64,000 nucleotides of DNA, taken from Aquabacterium fontiphilum. GTDB taxonomy: Bacteria; Pseudomonadota; Gammaproteobacteria; Burkholderiales; Burkholderiaceae_C. The notes beneath the pieces are model-generated. The model ran no database searches, was not told the origin of the DNA, and worked only from the letters and a program-made list of their open reading frames with translations. Positions 6,553 to 14,398 of the stretch are shown piece after piece (within the stretch, counting starts at the first letter, position 1; each line of letters opens with the position of its first letter). The translations under genes were made by a program, and so were the position numbers. Where the stretch lies: assembly GCF_009909205.1 (NCBI RefSeq), contig NZ_JAAAPN010000002.1, forward strand, positions 62,001 to 126,000, given 5' to 3'.

Positions 6553-9434
6553 ACGTCCCCGCCGTCATCACCCAGCACGCTGGCTTTGAGGCGGTACACC
6601 CACGAGAGGCCTAGGCCGGGCAACCGCTCTTTGCGGGTGGGGCGCCCGCCCTTTTCGGGCACCAGGTGGCCGCGCTTCATTAGCAGATGGGCCATAGCGT
6701 TGTGGTCGAAGCCTTCACACAATCGACCCTTGAAGACTTCGGCCATGACGTAGAACTCTACCTGTGAGCCCTCTTCGACGTCCTGCACAAAATCGGCAAC
6801 CCGGTTGTACTCGGCGCCGTCTGAGCTGCTGCGGTTGATGGGCTTGCCGTTGCTGTCCACCAGCCTGCGGAAGCCCCACCGCTCGGTGGGGTTCGGTGCC
6901 CGGTCATCCAGGGCCCGATGCCACCACGCGAAGTTCCCAGCCCCACGTTCAGACAGCAGGCGCTGTACCTGTTGCAGCATGTGGCGTTCTTCAGCATCGC
7001 CCAGCCCGCCACGCGACTGCAACCAGGCATCAAAGCACTGGCGCACACCTCGGGCCGCTTCACCTTCGGGCCAGCCCGTCACGCCCGCCGTGGTAGCCAG
7101 CTCGCCCGCTGCAGCCACCAAGGCAAACCGGCGCCCCACGCGTTGCACCTGGCCACTGGCAGCCTCTGGCACCCATTCATCTGTGTAGCGGTCAATCAGA
7201 CCCCGCACCATGGTGCGCAACTCATCCGCGTGCAGCGTGGCCCATTCCAGGAAGGCCCGGCCTGCTGTGCCGTGCTGCAACTCGATGACCTTCCCCAGGT
7301 GGGCAGACAGGGCCGCACCGCTCGCCAGCTCGTGCAACTGGTTGAAGAGGCCCCGGCCCTGGCCAGCATCGGCGGGGATGTCTGCAAGGCGCAGCTCCTG
7401 CCCGGCCTTGCTGCGCTTGCCACCTTCGGCCATGTGCTGGGAAAGGCTGATCTCCCCAGCCGACAGGAACAGCAGACGCCAGGACAGGCGGGGCCGGGCC
7501 TGCCCGGTGCGGGTACTTCGTGCTTTGCCTGTCTCATTGGCCAGCATGTAGGCGCACTCGCCCGCGGTCTTCGGGTCCACCTGCGCCAGCTCATCTAGGA
7601 TCAACAGGCCGTCACAGTGCTGGGCCGCGATGGCCTCAAGGGCGTTGTCTGTGCTGCGCCACCGCTGCATGTATGCCGGGCCACCCCAAACCGATGCGGC
7701 CATCTTGAGCGCCGTGGTCTTGCCACAGCTCGACCCACCACGGAAGTGAAAGCCACCGCTGTCCACCCCAGAAGGGCGCACCAGCACGCCGGCAAAGGCA
7801 CAGGCCACCGCGAACACCAGCCGATCATTGCCCACACACAGGCGGGCCACAGCCTGGCGCCAGCCCTCCAGCGTGCCTCGCTGCTTGAACGGGTTTTCAG
7901 TGATGCCATCCACCTGGTAGACGATGCGCTCATCATCGCCGCCGATGGTTTCGCGTGGCAGCACGTAGGCGCGGCCATGCCAGCCCACACGATCAGCACA
8001 GCGGGCCATCTCTTGCGGCTGGCGGGTCTGCAGGTACTGCGTAAGCCGGTTGCGTGCATTGGCACCGCTGGCGATCAGCAGGCCCATGTTCAGCAGCGCG
8101 GCGCGGTACTCAGCCCCATCACCGGCCAGCATGCGGGCAGGCATGGCCCAGGTGCGGGGCCTTCCCATGGGGTCGGTGAACTCCAGCAGGTAGCCCCAGC
8201 CCATGCCGTCCTCATCACGGGTGCGGGCCGTCACGTCCAGGCGGCTACACACCCACTGCGGGGCCTTGCTGCGCCCGTCCTGGTCGGCCTCCAGGAACCA
8301 CACGCCCTCATCATTGACCAGGAAGCGATCCCACACGGGCGGCACAGCCCCTGCCGGTGGCGTGTCGGGCCTGCCCTTGCTGCCAGCACGGGCCGGGGCC
8401 TGTGCGGCTTGCTGGTGGGCTTGCTGCGCCTCTTGTGCGTCACTCACGGCCTGTGCAATAGCCGTGGTCACCGCATCCACGCCCATGAGCTGGTGCAGGT
8501 CGTTCCAATCGGTTTGGCCTGCTGGCAGGCCCTGCGGGCACACGGCCAGGCCCTGGGCAGCACGGGCCGCTTCGGTGGCCTTTTCCCGGCCAGGGTTGCG
8601 GCCTGTGGCCTGTTCGCGTTCGTGGTCGTTGTCACCACAGACCACGATGCAGGCACCAGGGAAGGCGGCACGCATGGCCCGGCCCACCTTGGGCAGGTTG
8701 CCCCCGTCAAAGGCCACGCACACGGGGTGCCCCGTGGCCTGGTGCAGGCTGGCGCCCGTGGCCCAGCCCTCACACAGCAGCAGCACCCCGGCTCCCTGTG
8801 GATCACCCAGCCAGTGCATGAGACCCGTCTTGCGACCACCGGCCAAAAAACGCTTGTCGTGGCCCTGCCCATCGGGCCGGGGCTTGATGCGCTGCAGGTT
8901 CCACAGCTTGCCTGCCTCATCCCGCAGGGGGATCACCATGCAATCGCCCGGCTCGAAGCGAACGCCCAGCCCCTGCACGCCCTTGCGGTCCAGGTAGGTG
9001 CAATGGCCTTGCTCGGTGGCTTGCGCCCACTGTGCAACGGCCTTGGTGGCTGCATCGGCCTGGCGGCGTGCGGTCTCTTCGCGTTCGGCCTGTTCGCGTG
9101 CTGCACGGGCCTTGCGCTGCGCCTCGATGGCAGCATGGTCCAGCGGCTGGGCCTGCGGGGCGTCGTCCCACTTGAAGCCAAAGCCCTTGGCAATGTGGAA
9201 GAGGGTGCCAATCTGCACCCGGCCCCCACTCTTGAAGCTACGCCAGGTGTCGCGGGCATCGGTCGGGTTGTAGGCTTCGCTGCCCTGGCTCCAGGTGTCG
9301 AACAGATCGAAGCCAGCGGCCCCCAATTCAGCCTTGAGGGCCATACCCACCCGCGCCCACTCTTCGCGGGGCAGGTCGGGCGGAATGCAGGCCAGGGCAG
9401 CCCGGATCACTTCGGGCGTGATGGTGTGTTTCAT
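6549..9434 (-). CDS. Toprim/DUF927 primase-helicase of the element
   Basis: A 961-residue replication protein. The N-terminal region (about 1-90) resembles primase C-terminal domain PriCT_2; a Toprim-like domain follows, with LLLCEGWATGASLH (about 220) and CGDND. The C-terminal half is a DUF927-type helicase with Walker A GGSSCGKTTA (about 570) and Walker B LLILDELAQVDP (about 611). Related proteins occur in satellite phages, integrative elements and plasmids, where they prime and unwind at their own origin, as the P4 alpha protein does. The start overlaps the stop of the upstream HTH gene (ATGA). The likely target is the repeat-rich region beyond its 3' end. I recognise the family with confidence; the origin specificity is inferred. 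Confidence 0.9.
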   Translation of the reverse strand: MKHTITPEVIRAALACIPPDLPREEWARVGMALKAELGAAGFDLFDTWSQGSEAYNPTDARDTWRSFKSGGRVQIGTLFHIAKGFGFKWDDAPQAQPLDHAAIEAQRKARAAREQAEREETARRQADAATKAVAQWAQATEQGHCTYLDRKGVQGLGVRFEPGDCMVIPLRDEAGKLWNLQRIKPRPDGQGHDKRFLAGGRKTGLMHWLGDPQGAGVLLLCEGWATGASLHQATGHPVCVAFDGGNLPKVGRAMRAAFPGACIVVCGDNDHEREQATGRNPGREKATEAARAAQGLAVCPQGLPAGQTDWNDLHQLMGVDAVTTAIAQAVSDAQEAQQAHQQAAQAPARAGSKGRPDTPPAGAVPPVWDRFLVNDEGVWFLEADQDGRSKAPQWVCSRLDVTARTRDEDGMGWGYLLEFTDPMGRPRTWAMPARMLAGDGAEYRAALLNMGLLIASGANARNRLTQYLQTRQPQEMARCADRVGWHGRAYVLPRETIGGDDERIVYQVDGITENPFKQRGTLEGWRQAVARLCVGNDRLVFAVACAFAGVLVRPSGVDSGGFHFRGGSSCGKTTALKMAASVWGGPAYMQRWRSTDNALEAIAAQHCDGLLILDELAQVDPKTAGECAYMLANETGKARSTRTGQARPRLSWRLLFLSAGEISLSQHMAEGGKRSKAGQELRLADIPADAGQGRGLFNQLHELASGAALSAHLGKVIELQHGTAGRAFLEWATLHADELRTMVRGLIDRYTDEWVPEAASGQVQRVGRRFALVAAAGELATTAGVTGWPEGEAARGVRQCFDAWLQSRGGLGDAEERHMLQQVQRLLSERGAGNFAWWHRALDDRAPNPTERWGFRRLVDSNGKPINRSSSDGAEYNRVADFVQDVEEGSQVEFYVMAEVFKGRLCEGFDHNAMAHLLMKRGHLVPEKGGRPTRKERLPGLGLSWVYRLKASVLGDDGGDV

Positions 9435-9718
9435 GTGTTCTCGAATAGCTCGCCCTGTGCCCTTTGGGGCCGGGCCATCAGCCAGAAGCGGGCGACACGC
9501 CGGGTGCTGCGCCCGTCATTGCAGGCAACGCGGTGCACCTCACGCCGCAGGACGAAGCCCACTGCGGGGTGGCGCATCACGCTCAGCACCTTGGTGGCGC
9601 TGCCGGTGTCGCATGCGGCCTCGATATCGCGCAGCGTGGCCCCTGGGTTTTGCTCCAGGAATGCGGCCACGCGGGCTATCTGGTCCGCTCGGGTGTCAGG
9701 GGGCAGTTCTTGGAGCAT
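9431..9718 (-). CDS. Small HTH protein upstream of the primase
   Basis: A 95-residue protein, ATG at 9718, overlapping the primase start (ATGA). The segment ATLRDIEAACDTGSATKVLSV looks like a helix-turn-helix, and the C-terminal half is basic. A DNA-binding role in replication or its control fits the position in the operon. I do not recognise a named family. Confidence 0.7.
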   Translation of the reverse strand: MLQELPPDTRADQIARVAAFLEQNPGATLRDIEAACDTGSATKVLSVMRHPAVGFVLRREVHRVACNDGRSTRRVARFWLMARPQRAQGELFENT

Positions 9719-9725
9719 GCCGCCC

Positions 9726-10097
9726 TCACTTGTCGCGTGCCGCCTGCCTTAACTGGAGCCGGTGCAACGCTGCTTGGTGCGCCCGTAGGGCGTCCTGTGC
9801 TTGCAGGTAGTCCCCAAATGAGGCCATGGCCGCCTCAAGGATCAGCAGCGCATCGGCGCACATCTCCGCATGGGGCTTGTGATCTGGCGTCCAGTCCAGC
9901 GCGGCGGGTTCGCCGTACTGAAGCACGGGCGATTGCTCGTTCCACTTGTACCCAGTGGCGTAGGCCAGCTTCACCGCGGCTACGGTCAGGCGAAGGCGAA
10001 GCACATCTTCTGCCACGCTGCAGGCTTGATAGGCGGATCTGGTGGGGGCGTTCGTTGTCAGCGCCAGAAAGTCAAGGTGAGACAGGGGCTTTGTCAC
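9726..10097 (-). CDS. Unknown small protein of the element
   Basis: A 123-residue, mostly helical soluble protein. Its GTG start overlaps the stop of the alpA gene (GTGA), and it lies 7 bp before the next gene, so it belongs to the same operon. It has no signal peptide, membrane segment or motif that I recognise. Coding is supported by the overlap, its length and the absence of a better frame. Confidence 0.65.
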   Translation of the reverse strand: MTKPLSHLDFLALTTNAPTRSAYQACSVAEDVLRLRLTVAAVKLAYATGYKWNEQSPVLQYGEPAALDWTPDHKPHAEMCADALLILEAAMASFGDYLQAQDALRAHQAALHRLQLRQAARDK

Positions 10098-10324
10098 TTG
10101 GCGCCCCCTTGCTCGATGCGCTGACGAATCCAGGCGTCCACCTCATCGGCGTTCCACACCGTCATCCGGTCGCCAAGTTTGATGCCCTTTGGGAACTCGT
10201 CCCGGGCGATCATGCGGTAAAGAGTGGGGCGACTAACCTCGACCCGCTGCAGCACGCTGGGAAGGCGGATCAATGCTGGCTTACCACTGGTGGACGCTGC
10301 GGCGTCCGTATCTTGATGGCTCAT
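10094..10324 (-). CDS. AlpA-family transcriptional regulator
   Basis: A 76-residue protein with the AlpA/excisionase-type winged helix: LIRLPSVLQRVEVSRPTLYRM, then DEFPKGIKLGDRMTVWNADEVDAWI. Such proteins switch on excision or integrase genes in prophage-like and P4-like elements. It is the first gene of the replication operon, with coupled starts downstream. An imperfect inverted repeat (TCATGGTCG ... CGACTCATGA) spans its start codon and upstream region and may be its own operator. Confidence 0.88.
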   Translation of the reverse strand: MSHQDTDAAASTSGKPALIRLPSVLQRVEVSRPTLYRMIARDEFPKGIKLGDRMTVWNADEVDAWIRQRIEQGGAK

Positions 10325-10374
10325 GGTCGATCAAGTGAGTTAATGACCGACTCATGATGGAAACCGCAGCGGAA

Positions 10375-11127
10375 CTATCCGGCGGGGTTCGTTCCGCTTT
10401 TCTTTCTCTTCTCTCTGGCCTCAATTTCGCGGACATATCGAGCTGTGCAGCCGAAGATCCTTGCAACGATGCCTGCTGCAGCACGCCCATGCGTACTCTG
10501 AAGCTCACAGAGCTTTTTGTAGATGGCGTCGTGGTCTAGCAGTCGAGTTCGCCCTGGTGTCCCGTCACGTGCGGCCTTTTTGCCGTTTGCTTGGCTAAGC
10601 TTCTGGCCTGCCAGAATTCTCGGCACCCTCGCCCACATCCAATACGACGACAGATAGGCAATCCATCTGTACCAAGCATGGCGAAGTCTGGCGGCACAGT
10701 CCTCTGCATCTTCTGGAGACCACGGGCCAAACTCGATACGGTCGGCTATACGCTCAATCTGTTCCAGGAAGTCGAGAGACGGTTGCATTTCCATGCGCTC
10801 AGATCGCGCAATGCGTACGGGTTGACCACTTAGCTTTTCAAGTGCCTGCCGTCTTCTGTTGGATGTCGCGTCCTGCCATCGTTCTAGCTCTTCCACGTAC
10901 CTGAGTACGGGCGCATGCAGGTTCTTGCGAAGACTCAAATGCAACCCATACGCCTCGCCATTGCCGCACCTTGCTGCCGTGAATGCCTCGGGTATCAAAT
11001 CGCACACATGCTCCAGTTCGCCAACATCGCAGAGCTGCAGACACTCGCCAAAGCCGGGTGTCTTCACAACCTCGCGCAGGAGATCATCTAGCGGAGCTAC
11101 GTGCGGCTTTTGCTGCCTCCTGCCCAT
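10375..11127 (-). CDS. Unknown 250-residue element protein
   Basis: A soluble protein beginning MGRRQQKPHVAPLDDLL. The C-terminal part (GRAAAGIVARIFGCTARYVREIEAR) looks like a helix-turn-helix, while the N-terminal two thirds are helical and unfamiliar. It stands alone, 50 bp before alpA on the same strand, with about 100 bp of non-coding DNA upstream. It is the largest unassigned protein of the element, so it could be cargo, a regulator or a replication partner. Confidence 0.7.
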   Translation of the reverse strand: MGRRQQKPHVAPLDDLLREVVKTPGFGECLQLCDVGELEHVCDLIPEAFTAARCGNGEAYGLHLSLRKNLHAPVLRYVEELERWQDATSNRRRQALEKLSGQPVRIARSERMEMQPSLDFLEQIERIADRIEFGPWSPEDAEDCAARLRHAWYRWIAYLSSYWMWARVPRILAGQKLSQANGKKAARDGTPGRTRLLDHDAIYKKLCELQSTHGRAAAGIVARIFGCTARYVREIEAREKRKKSGTNPAG

Positions 11128-11227
11128 CTTCTGTTCCGTTGGTTGTGGTCATTCTTGTTGAGCCAGGTTCAGCGACTTTGGCGGCATGCAGTGCCGTGGT
11201 GCACTGACCTGACCAGATTAGACAGGC

Positions 11228-11593
11228 TCAGCACATGGACGAAGTAACGGAGCCACTGCCATTCATCTGCATGGCCATTCCATCAGCTTTCTCTGCGATG
11301 CGTTCTAGGGAAGAACCAAGCGCCCGCAGCACCTCACCCGAAACATCATCAAACGTCCCCCAGTTGTTCACTGCGTCTACGTACTGCGCCAGCTCGTCTG
11401 CCAACTGAGGGTCAAGCACGCAAGCGTTACCAATGGCCACCAGCGTCCGTCGTGCTTCAGCGGCGAAGGCTGCAAGCTTCACGACTTGAGCCAGGCGGTA
11501 GACCTCCTGGGCCTGTGCATCGATTTGCTGGCTGAGTTTGGCGATATCGGCCAGTTCATTACCGGTCGCTTTGGCGGTGCTGTGGCCCTTCAT
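11228..11593 (-). CDS. Unknown 121-residue helical protein
   Basis: The ATG overlaps the stop of the preceding small gene (ATGA). The protein is alpha-helical with heptad-like spacing (LADIAKLSQQIDAQAQEVYRL) and a glycine/serine-rich tail. There is no known domain and no signal peptide. Its coupling to the 63-residue gene suggests a two-protein unit of unknown purpose. Confidence 0.65.
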   Translation of the reverse strand: MKGHSTAKATGNELADIAKLSQQIDAQAQEVYRLAQVVKLAAFAAEARRTLVAIGNACVLDPQLADELAQYVDAVNNWGTFDDVSGEVLRALGSSLERIAEKADGMAMQMNGSGSVTSSMC

Positions 11594-11781
11594 TGCTGCA
11601 CCTCCAGGTTGCGCAGTTGATTCAGGGCTGCCAAGGCCTGCACGGCCTTGCGGGCAGCGCCCGGCACGTTAGCTGCAGGCTGGCGCAGGTGATACAGGGC
11701 CACGCTCAGAGAGTTTTCAGCGTGTGCGAATAGCTGGGCTAGCTCCAGCTCGGTGACGGGCTTTGCCGTGGTGTCGGTCAT
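11590..11781 (-). CDS. Unknown 63-residue protein
   Basis: The ATG at 11781 has a good ribosome-binding site (TTAGGAG). The product is a short helical protein (ELELAQLFAHAENSLSVALYHL). It opens a two-gene operon with the 121-residue protein. The upstream region, 11782-12338, is rich in repeats and dyads, so this promoter is probably regulated by an element protein. Confidence 0.65.
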   Translation of the reverse strand: MTDTTAKPVTELELAQLFAHAENSLSVALYHLRQPAANVPGAARKAVQALAALNQLRNLEVQQ

Positions 11782-11820
11782 GGTTTCAGGCTCCTAACTG
11801 AGACTTGAATCCACTCGCCA

Positions 11821-12005
11821 TGTTTTGAAGCATGGAGGGTGGGCGGGATGTTCAAAACACGCAGTTAGACGTGCGGACGCCCTTACGGGTGGTCCCATCC
11901 CGCCCGCAACCAGCAGCGGCCCAAGGCTTGAGCCGCAAATGTACGGACGTGACAAAACCTCGCTGTCGGGGAGGCTGGCCGCTAACTGGAAGGTGTTTTG
12001 AAGCA
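11821..12005. promoter_or_regulatory. Dyad-rich control region with repeated TTCAAAACA motif
   Basis: TGTTTTGAAGCA occurs twice as a direct repeat (11821-11832, 11994-12005), and the core occurs once inverted (TTCAAAACA, 11851-11859). A perfect 10-bp inverted repeat, GGGCGGGATG (11841-11850) and CATCCCGCCC, encloses about 55 bp with smaller stems inside. The region is upstream of the small operon starting at 11781. It could be an operator set, a structured leader or a small regulatory RNA. Nothing here decides between these. Confidence 0.45.
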
Positions 12006-12200
12006 CCGGCCCTTTCGGGCTGAGTCGATTATGGCACGCACAGCGGCAAGGCCGTCAAGTCGTGCAAGCCGGGCCGGGGCAGGGCGGCCCCAGGGGAAAG
12101 CCTCCGCGCTGCAAATGGGAAAGGGGCAGGCGCAACCGAAGGGCGGCCGATGGTTCCTCAGTGGCTTTAGCGTGGAGGTGTACCCACTCTGTACCCTGTA

Positions 12201-12292
12201 TGTCCCCTGCTTGTCCCCATAGCATCTGATGGGCTGAGTGGCCCTGTTCATCGGCATTCTGGCCCGACCGCGTGTCCTGTCCCCATGTCCCC
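12201..12292. repeat. Second cluster of TGTCCCC heptamers
   Basis: Four copies of TGTCCCC in one orientation lie at 12201-12207, 12212-12218, 12278-12284 and 12286-12292. This is the same heptamer (complement GGGGACA) that makes up the candidate origin at 5226-5337, about 7 kb away. The site is between the HTH gene and the operon starting at 11781. Binding of the same element protein at both places is the simplest reading. Apart from this and the dyads above, 11782-12338 holds no supported gene. Confidence 0.55.
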
Positions 12293-12338
12293 GCAGCAAA
12301 CGCAGGCCCTGCAGTTCATCAGGCGGGTTTTTGTGGTG

Positions 12339-12599
12339 TCAGCCACGCGGCTTTGCGGGCGCCTTTCGGGGTTTGAGCGGCATGCCCCGGCCTGGGGTCC
12401 GCATGCGCTGAGCTGTTTGCCTGATGATTTCATTCTCGACGTGACGCAATACGTCGGTGCCCAACATCACCCATGCCCGCCCGATCTTGGCGGCCGGGAT
12501 GACCCCGTCACGAATCAAGTCCTCCACGGTTTTGGGGTGAACCTTGAGCACGTCGGCGGCCTCAACGAGGGTCAATGTGGGCTTTATGCAGGGCATCAT
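12339..12599 (-). CDS. Excisionase-type helix-turn-helix protein
   Basis: An 86-residue protein starting at the ATG-ATG pair near 12599, just after the integrase stop (12610). The segment TLTLVEAADVLKVHPKTVEDLI, then GVIPAAKIGRAWVML, is the classic excisionase/MerR-like domain that binds DNA beside attachment sites. The basic tail (KPRKAPAKPRG) would help. The position after int suggests a recombination directionality factor, although AlpA is a second candidate. A longer frame upstream overlaps the integrase end and lacks support. Confidence 0.7.
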   Translation of the reverse strand: MMPCIKPTLTLVEAADVLKVHPKTVEDLIRDGVIPAAKIGRAWVMLGTDVLRHVENEIIRQTAQRMRTPGRGMPLKPRKAPAKPRG

Positions 12600-12609
12600 G
12601 GCGTGCAGC

Positions 12610-13848
12610 TCATGCTGTTTTGAATGGCAGCACCTGCGCACCCTGGCGCAGGGTGTCTAGGTAGTCGGCCCACTGCTGCATCATGCTGCGCCGCTGGTCT
12701 ACGAACTCGGTGCGGTTGTAGGCCCGGCCCAGGCTGTCCCGCACGGCGTGCGCAAGCTGCGCCTCCACTACCGATTCGGGCACGCCCAGGCGCTCAGCCA
12801 TCAGCGTCCGGGCCATGGCCCGAAAGCCGTGGCCGCTCATCTCGTCTTTGGCAAAGCCCATGCGCCGCAGGGCGGACAACACCGCGTTATCGCTCATGGG
12901 CCTGCTGCCGCCGCGTGGGCTCGGGAACACGTACCGGCCCCGGCCCGTCAGGGGCTCCAGCTCGCGCAGCACGGCCACGGCCTGGCGCGACAGGGGCACC
13001 AGGTGAGGGGCGCCGCTGGCTTTCTGCTGCTTGGTGCGCTTCATACGGGCGGCGGGCACCGTCCACACGGCGGCGTCAAGGTCGAACTCTGCCCATTCAG
13101 CCTGGCGCAGCTCACCGGGCCGCAGGAACACCAGCGGGGCCAGCTTCAAGGCCGCACGGGTGGTGGGCAGGCCCTGGTAGTCGTCGAAGGCCCGCAGCAG
13201 CTCGCCCACCTTCCGCGGGTCGGTGATGGCCGCGTGGTGCTTCACGATCACAGGTTGCAGGGCGTCCCGCAGGTCTGCAGCGGGGTCGCGCTCACACCGA
13301 CCGGTGGCAATGCCGTAGCGGAAGACCTGCCCGCATGCCTGGCGCACGCGGTGGGCTGTCTCGATGGCGCCCCGGGCCTCGACCTTGCGCAGCGCCTCCA
13401 GCAGCTTGGGCGCGGTGACTTCGGCAATGGGCGTGGCACCGATCCAGGGGAAGGCGTCTTGCTCCAGGCGAAGCAGGGTGCGAGCCGCGTGGCCGTCGGT
13501 GACGGCGGCGCAGTGCACGGCCTGGTGCCACTCGCGGGCCACTGCCTCAAACGTGTTCGCGGCCAGGGCGGTGCGGGTGGCCTTCTCTGCCTTGCGCTTT
13601 GCGCCCGGGTCAATGCCGGCCGCCAGGTCGCGGCGGGCGAGGTCGCGCCGCTCGCGTGCGTCTTTCAGGCTGGTGTCGGGGTAGGTGCCCAGGCTCAGGC
13701 GCTTCTCTTTGCCGTCGTGGCGGTATTTCAGGCGCCACCATTTGCCGCCGCTGGGCGCAACCTCCAGGTACAAGCCTCCGCCGTCGAAGAGGCGCACGGG
13801 CTTGGGGCCGGGCTTGGCGGTCTTGATGAGCACGTCTGTCAGGGGCAT
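12610..13848 (-). CDS. Tyrosine integrase of the P4/DUF4102 family
   Basis: A 412-residue site-specific recombinase. The N-terminal arm-binding domain (DUF4102, about 1-90) has LFDGGGLYLEVAPSGGKWWRL and LSLGTYPDTSLKDAR. A core-binding domain follows, then the catalytic domain with Arg in FLRPGELR (about 243), HGFR (about 340), HAVRD, and the Tyr nucleophile in AYNRTEF (about 377). All catalytic residues are present, so it should be active. Start set at ATG 13848; a GTG ten codons upstream is possible. The gene lies next to ssrA, its presumed target. One putative integrase binding repeat abuts the start codon, which would allow autorepression. Confidence 0.93.
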   Translation of the reverse strand: MPLTDVLIKTAKPGPKPVRLFDGGGLYLEVAPSGGKWWRLKYRHDGKEKRLSLGTYPDTSLKDARERRDLARRDLAAGIDPGAKRKAEKATRTALAANTFEAVAREWHQAVHCAAVTDGHAARTLLRLEQDAFPWIGATPIAEVTAPKLLEALRKVEARGAIETAHRVRQACGQVFRYGIATGRCERDPAADLRDALQPVIVKHHAAITDPRKVGELLRAFDDYQGLPTTRAALKLAPLVFLRPGELRQAEWAEFDLDAAVWTVPAARMKRTKQQKASGAPHLVPLSRQAVAVLRELEPLTGRGRYVFPSPRGGSRPMSDNAVLSALRRMGFAKDEMSGHGFRAMARTLMAERLGVPESVVEAQLAHAVRDSLGRAYNRTEFVDQRRSMMQQWADYLDTLRQGAQVLPFKTA

Positions 13849-13849
13849 T

Positions 13850-13909
13850 TGGGGGCAACTCCGTTGAGGGTAACTCACTTGCCCCCAATGTTGCCCCCAG
13901 TTGCCCCTA
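13850..13909. repeat. GTTGCCCC repeats near right end (candidate integrase arm sites)
   Basis: Copies of the left-end 12-mer recur here: inverted TGGGGGCAACT (13850-13860), then ACTTGCCCCCA (13877-13887), TGTTGCCCCCA (13889-13899) and AGTTGCCCCTA (13899-13909). Together with the pair at 4872-4895 they form matched sets near both ends of the element. They overlap the integrase promoter and start region. Confidence 0.6.
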
Positions 13910-13941
13910 GCTGTCCAGAGCCGCCGTGAGCTGCTATGGAC

Positions 13942-13980
13942 AAAGAAAAAGCCCTAAGTCGTTGATTACTTAGGGCTTTT
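13942..13980 (-). terminator. Intrinsic terminator supplied by the element after ssrA
   Basis: On the minus strand AAAGCCCTAAGT pairs perfectly with ACTTAGGGCTTT around an 8-nt loop, followed by TTCTTT. It is downstream of the tmRNA and lies within the element. It would replace the original ssrA terminator now stranded at 4760-4795, and would shield the integrase gene from ssrA transcription. The stem is A-rich on the other side too, so it may work in both directions. Confidence 0.88.
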
Positions 13981-14012
13981 GAGCGGTTCTGAGATGTTCA
14001 GAAGCCTTGTGT

Positions 14013-14398
14013 TGGTGGAGCCGGGGGGAATTGAACCCCCGTCCGTAAGCCATCATCGAGCAGTTCTACATGTGTAGTCGTCTGTTTTGAGTCTCACCGA
14101 CCTGATCGCGCAGCGACACGCTACCAGGCCAGCCAGTCACTTGATCTCGACCTGTACCGAGTGACCCGGCACAAGCCCAGCCTATGTGAATGACCTCTCA
14201 GCTGTTGTCTTGCGACTCAAGCCCGGCCCATAGGCCAACCGTTGAGAGGCTCACCGGTATTAAGCGGCGAGTGCGAACGATTCGTCGTTTGCAGTTAGTT
14301 TTTTTCCAGTGGATTTACGAGCTGACTGGTGCTCGACATGCCCTGTCCCGAATCCGCACCCACGTCGAAACCAGGTCGGCCCCAGGAAAAGTAGCCCC
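14013..14398 (-). ncRNA. ssrA: Transfer-messenger RNA (tmRNA)
   Basis: The 5' end is GGGGCTAC at 14398 and the 3' end is GGCTCCACCA at 14013, with the two pairing as an alanine-type acceptor stem. The T-arm GACGGGGGTTCAATTCCCCC is intact. The internal reading frame (14263-14292, resume codon GCA) gives the tag ANDESFALAA followed by TAA, typical of betaproteobacteria. It rescues stalled ribosomes and marks the products for proteolysis. The 386-nt length is normal. Its 3' end is the attachment site of the adjacent element and remains functional because the element restores the sequence. Confidence 0.97.

Larger units (their letters stand above)
4799..14026. mobile_element. ssrA-integrated element of about 9.2 kb, P4-like in layout
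   Basis: The element lies between the tmRNA 3' end (core TTGGTGGAGCCGGGG, 14012-14026) and an imperfect copy (TTGGTGGGCCGGGG, 4799-4812; one missing base, with TTGAA matched further in). The integrase gene is adjacent to ssrA, and nearly all element genes read away from it on the minus strand. Contents in transcription order are int, HTH, two small genes, an unknown 250-residue protein, alpA, a small gene, an HTH gene, primase-helicase and a winged-helix gene, then 1.4 kb of repeats. There are no capsid, terminase, conjugation, resistance or toxin genes that I recognise. The left boundary is the less certain one because its core copy is short and imperfect. Confidence 0.8.

Noticed and set aside
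7617-9752. 711-codon plus-strand open frame opposite the primase gene
   Set aside because: It is the GC-rich antisense shadow of a gene with clear domains; its translation has no recognisable motif.
12003-12020. Hairpin GCCC-TTTC-GGGC as a terminator
   Set aside because: There is no T-run on either strand; it is better treated as part of the dyad-rich control region.
11998-12222. 74-codon plus-strand open frame in the element
   Set aside because: No clear ribosome-binding site; it overlaps the repeat-rich control region and resembles no family.
12748-13929. 393-codon plus-strand open frame opposite integrase
   Set aside because: Antisense shadow of the integrase, whose catalytic residues are all present on the other strand.
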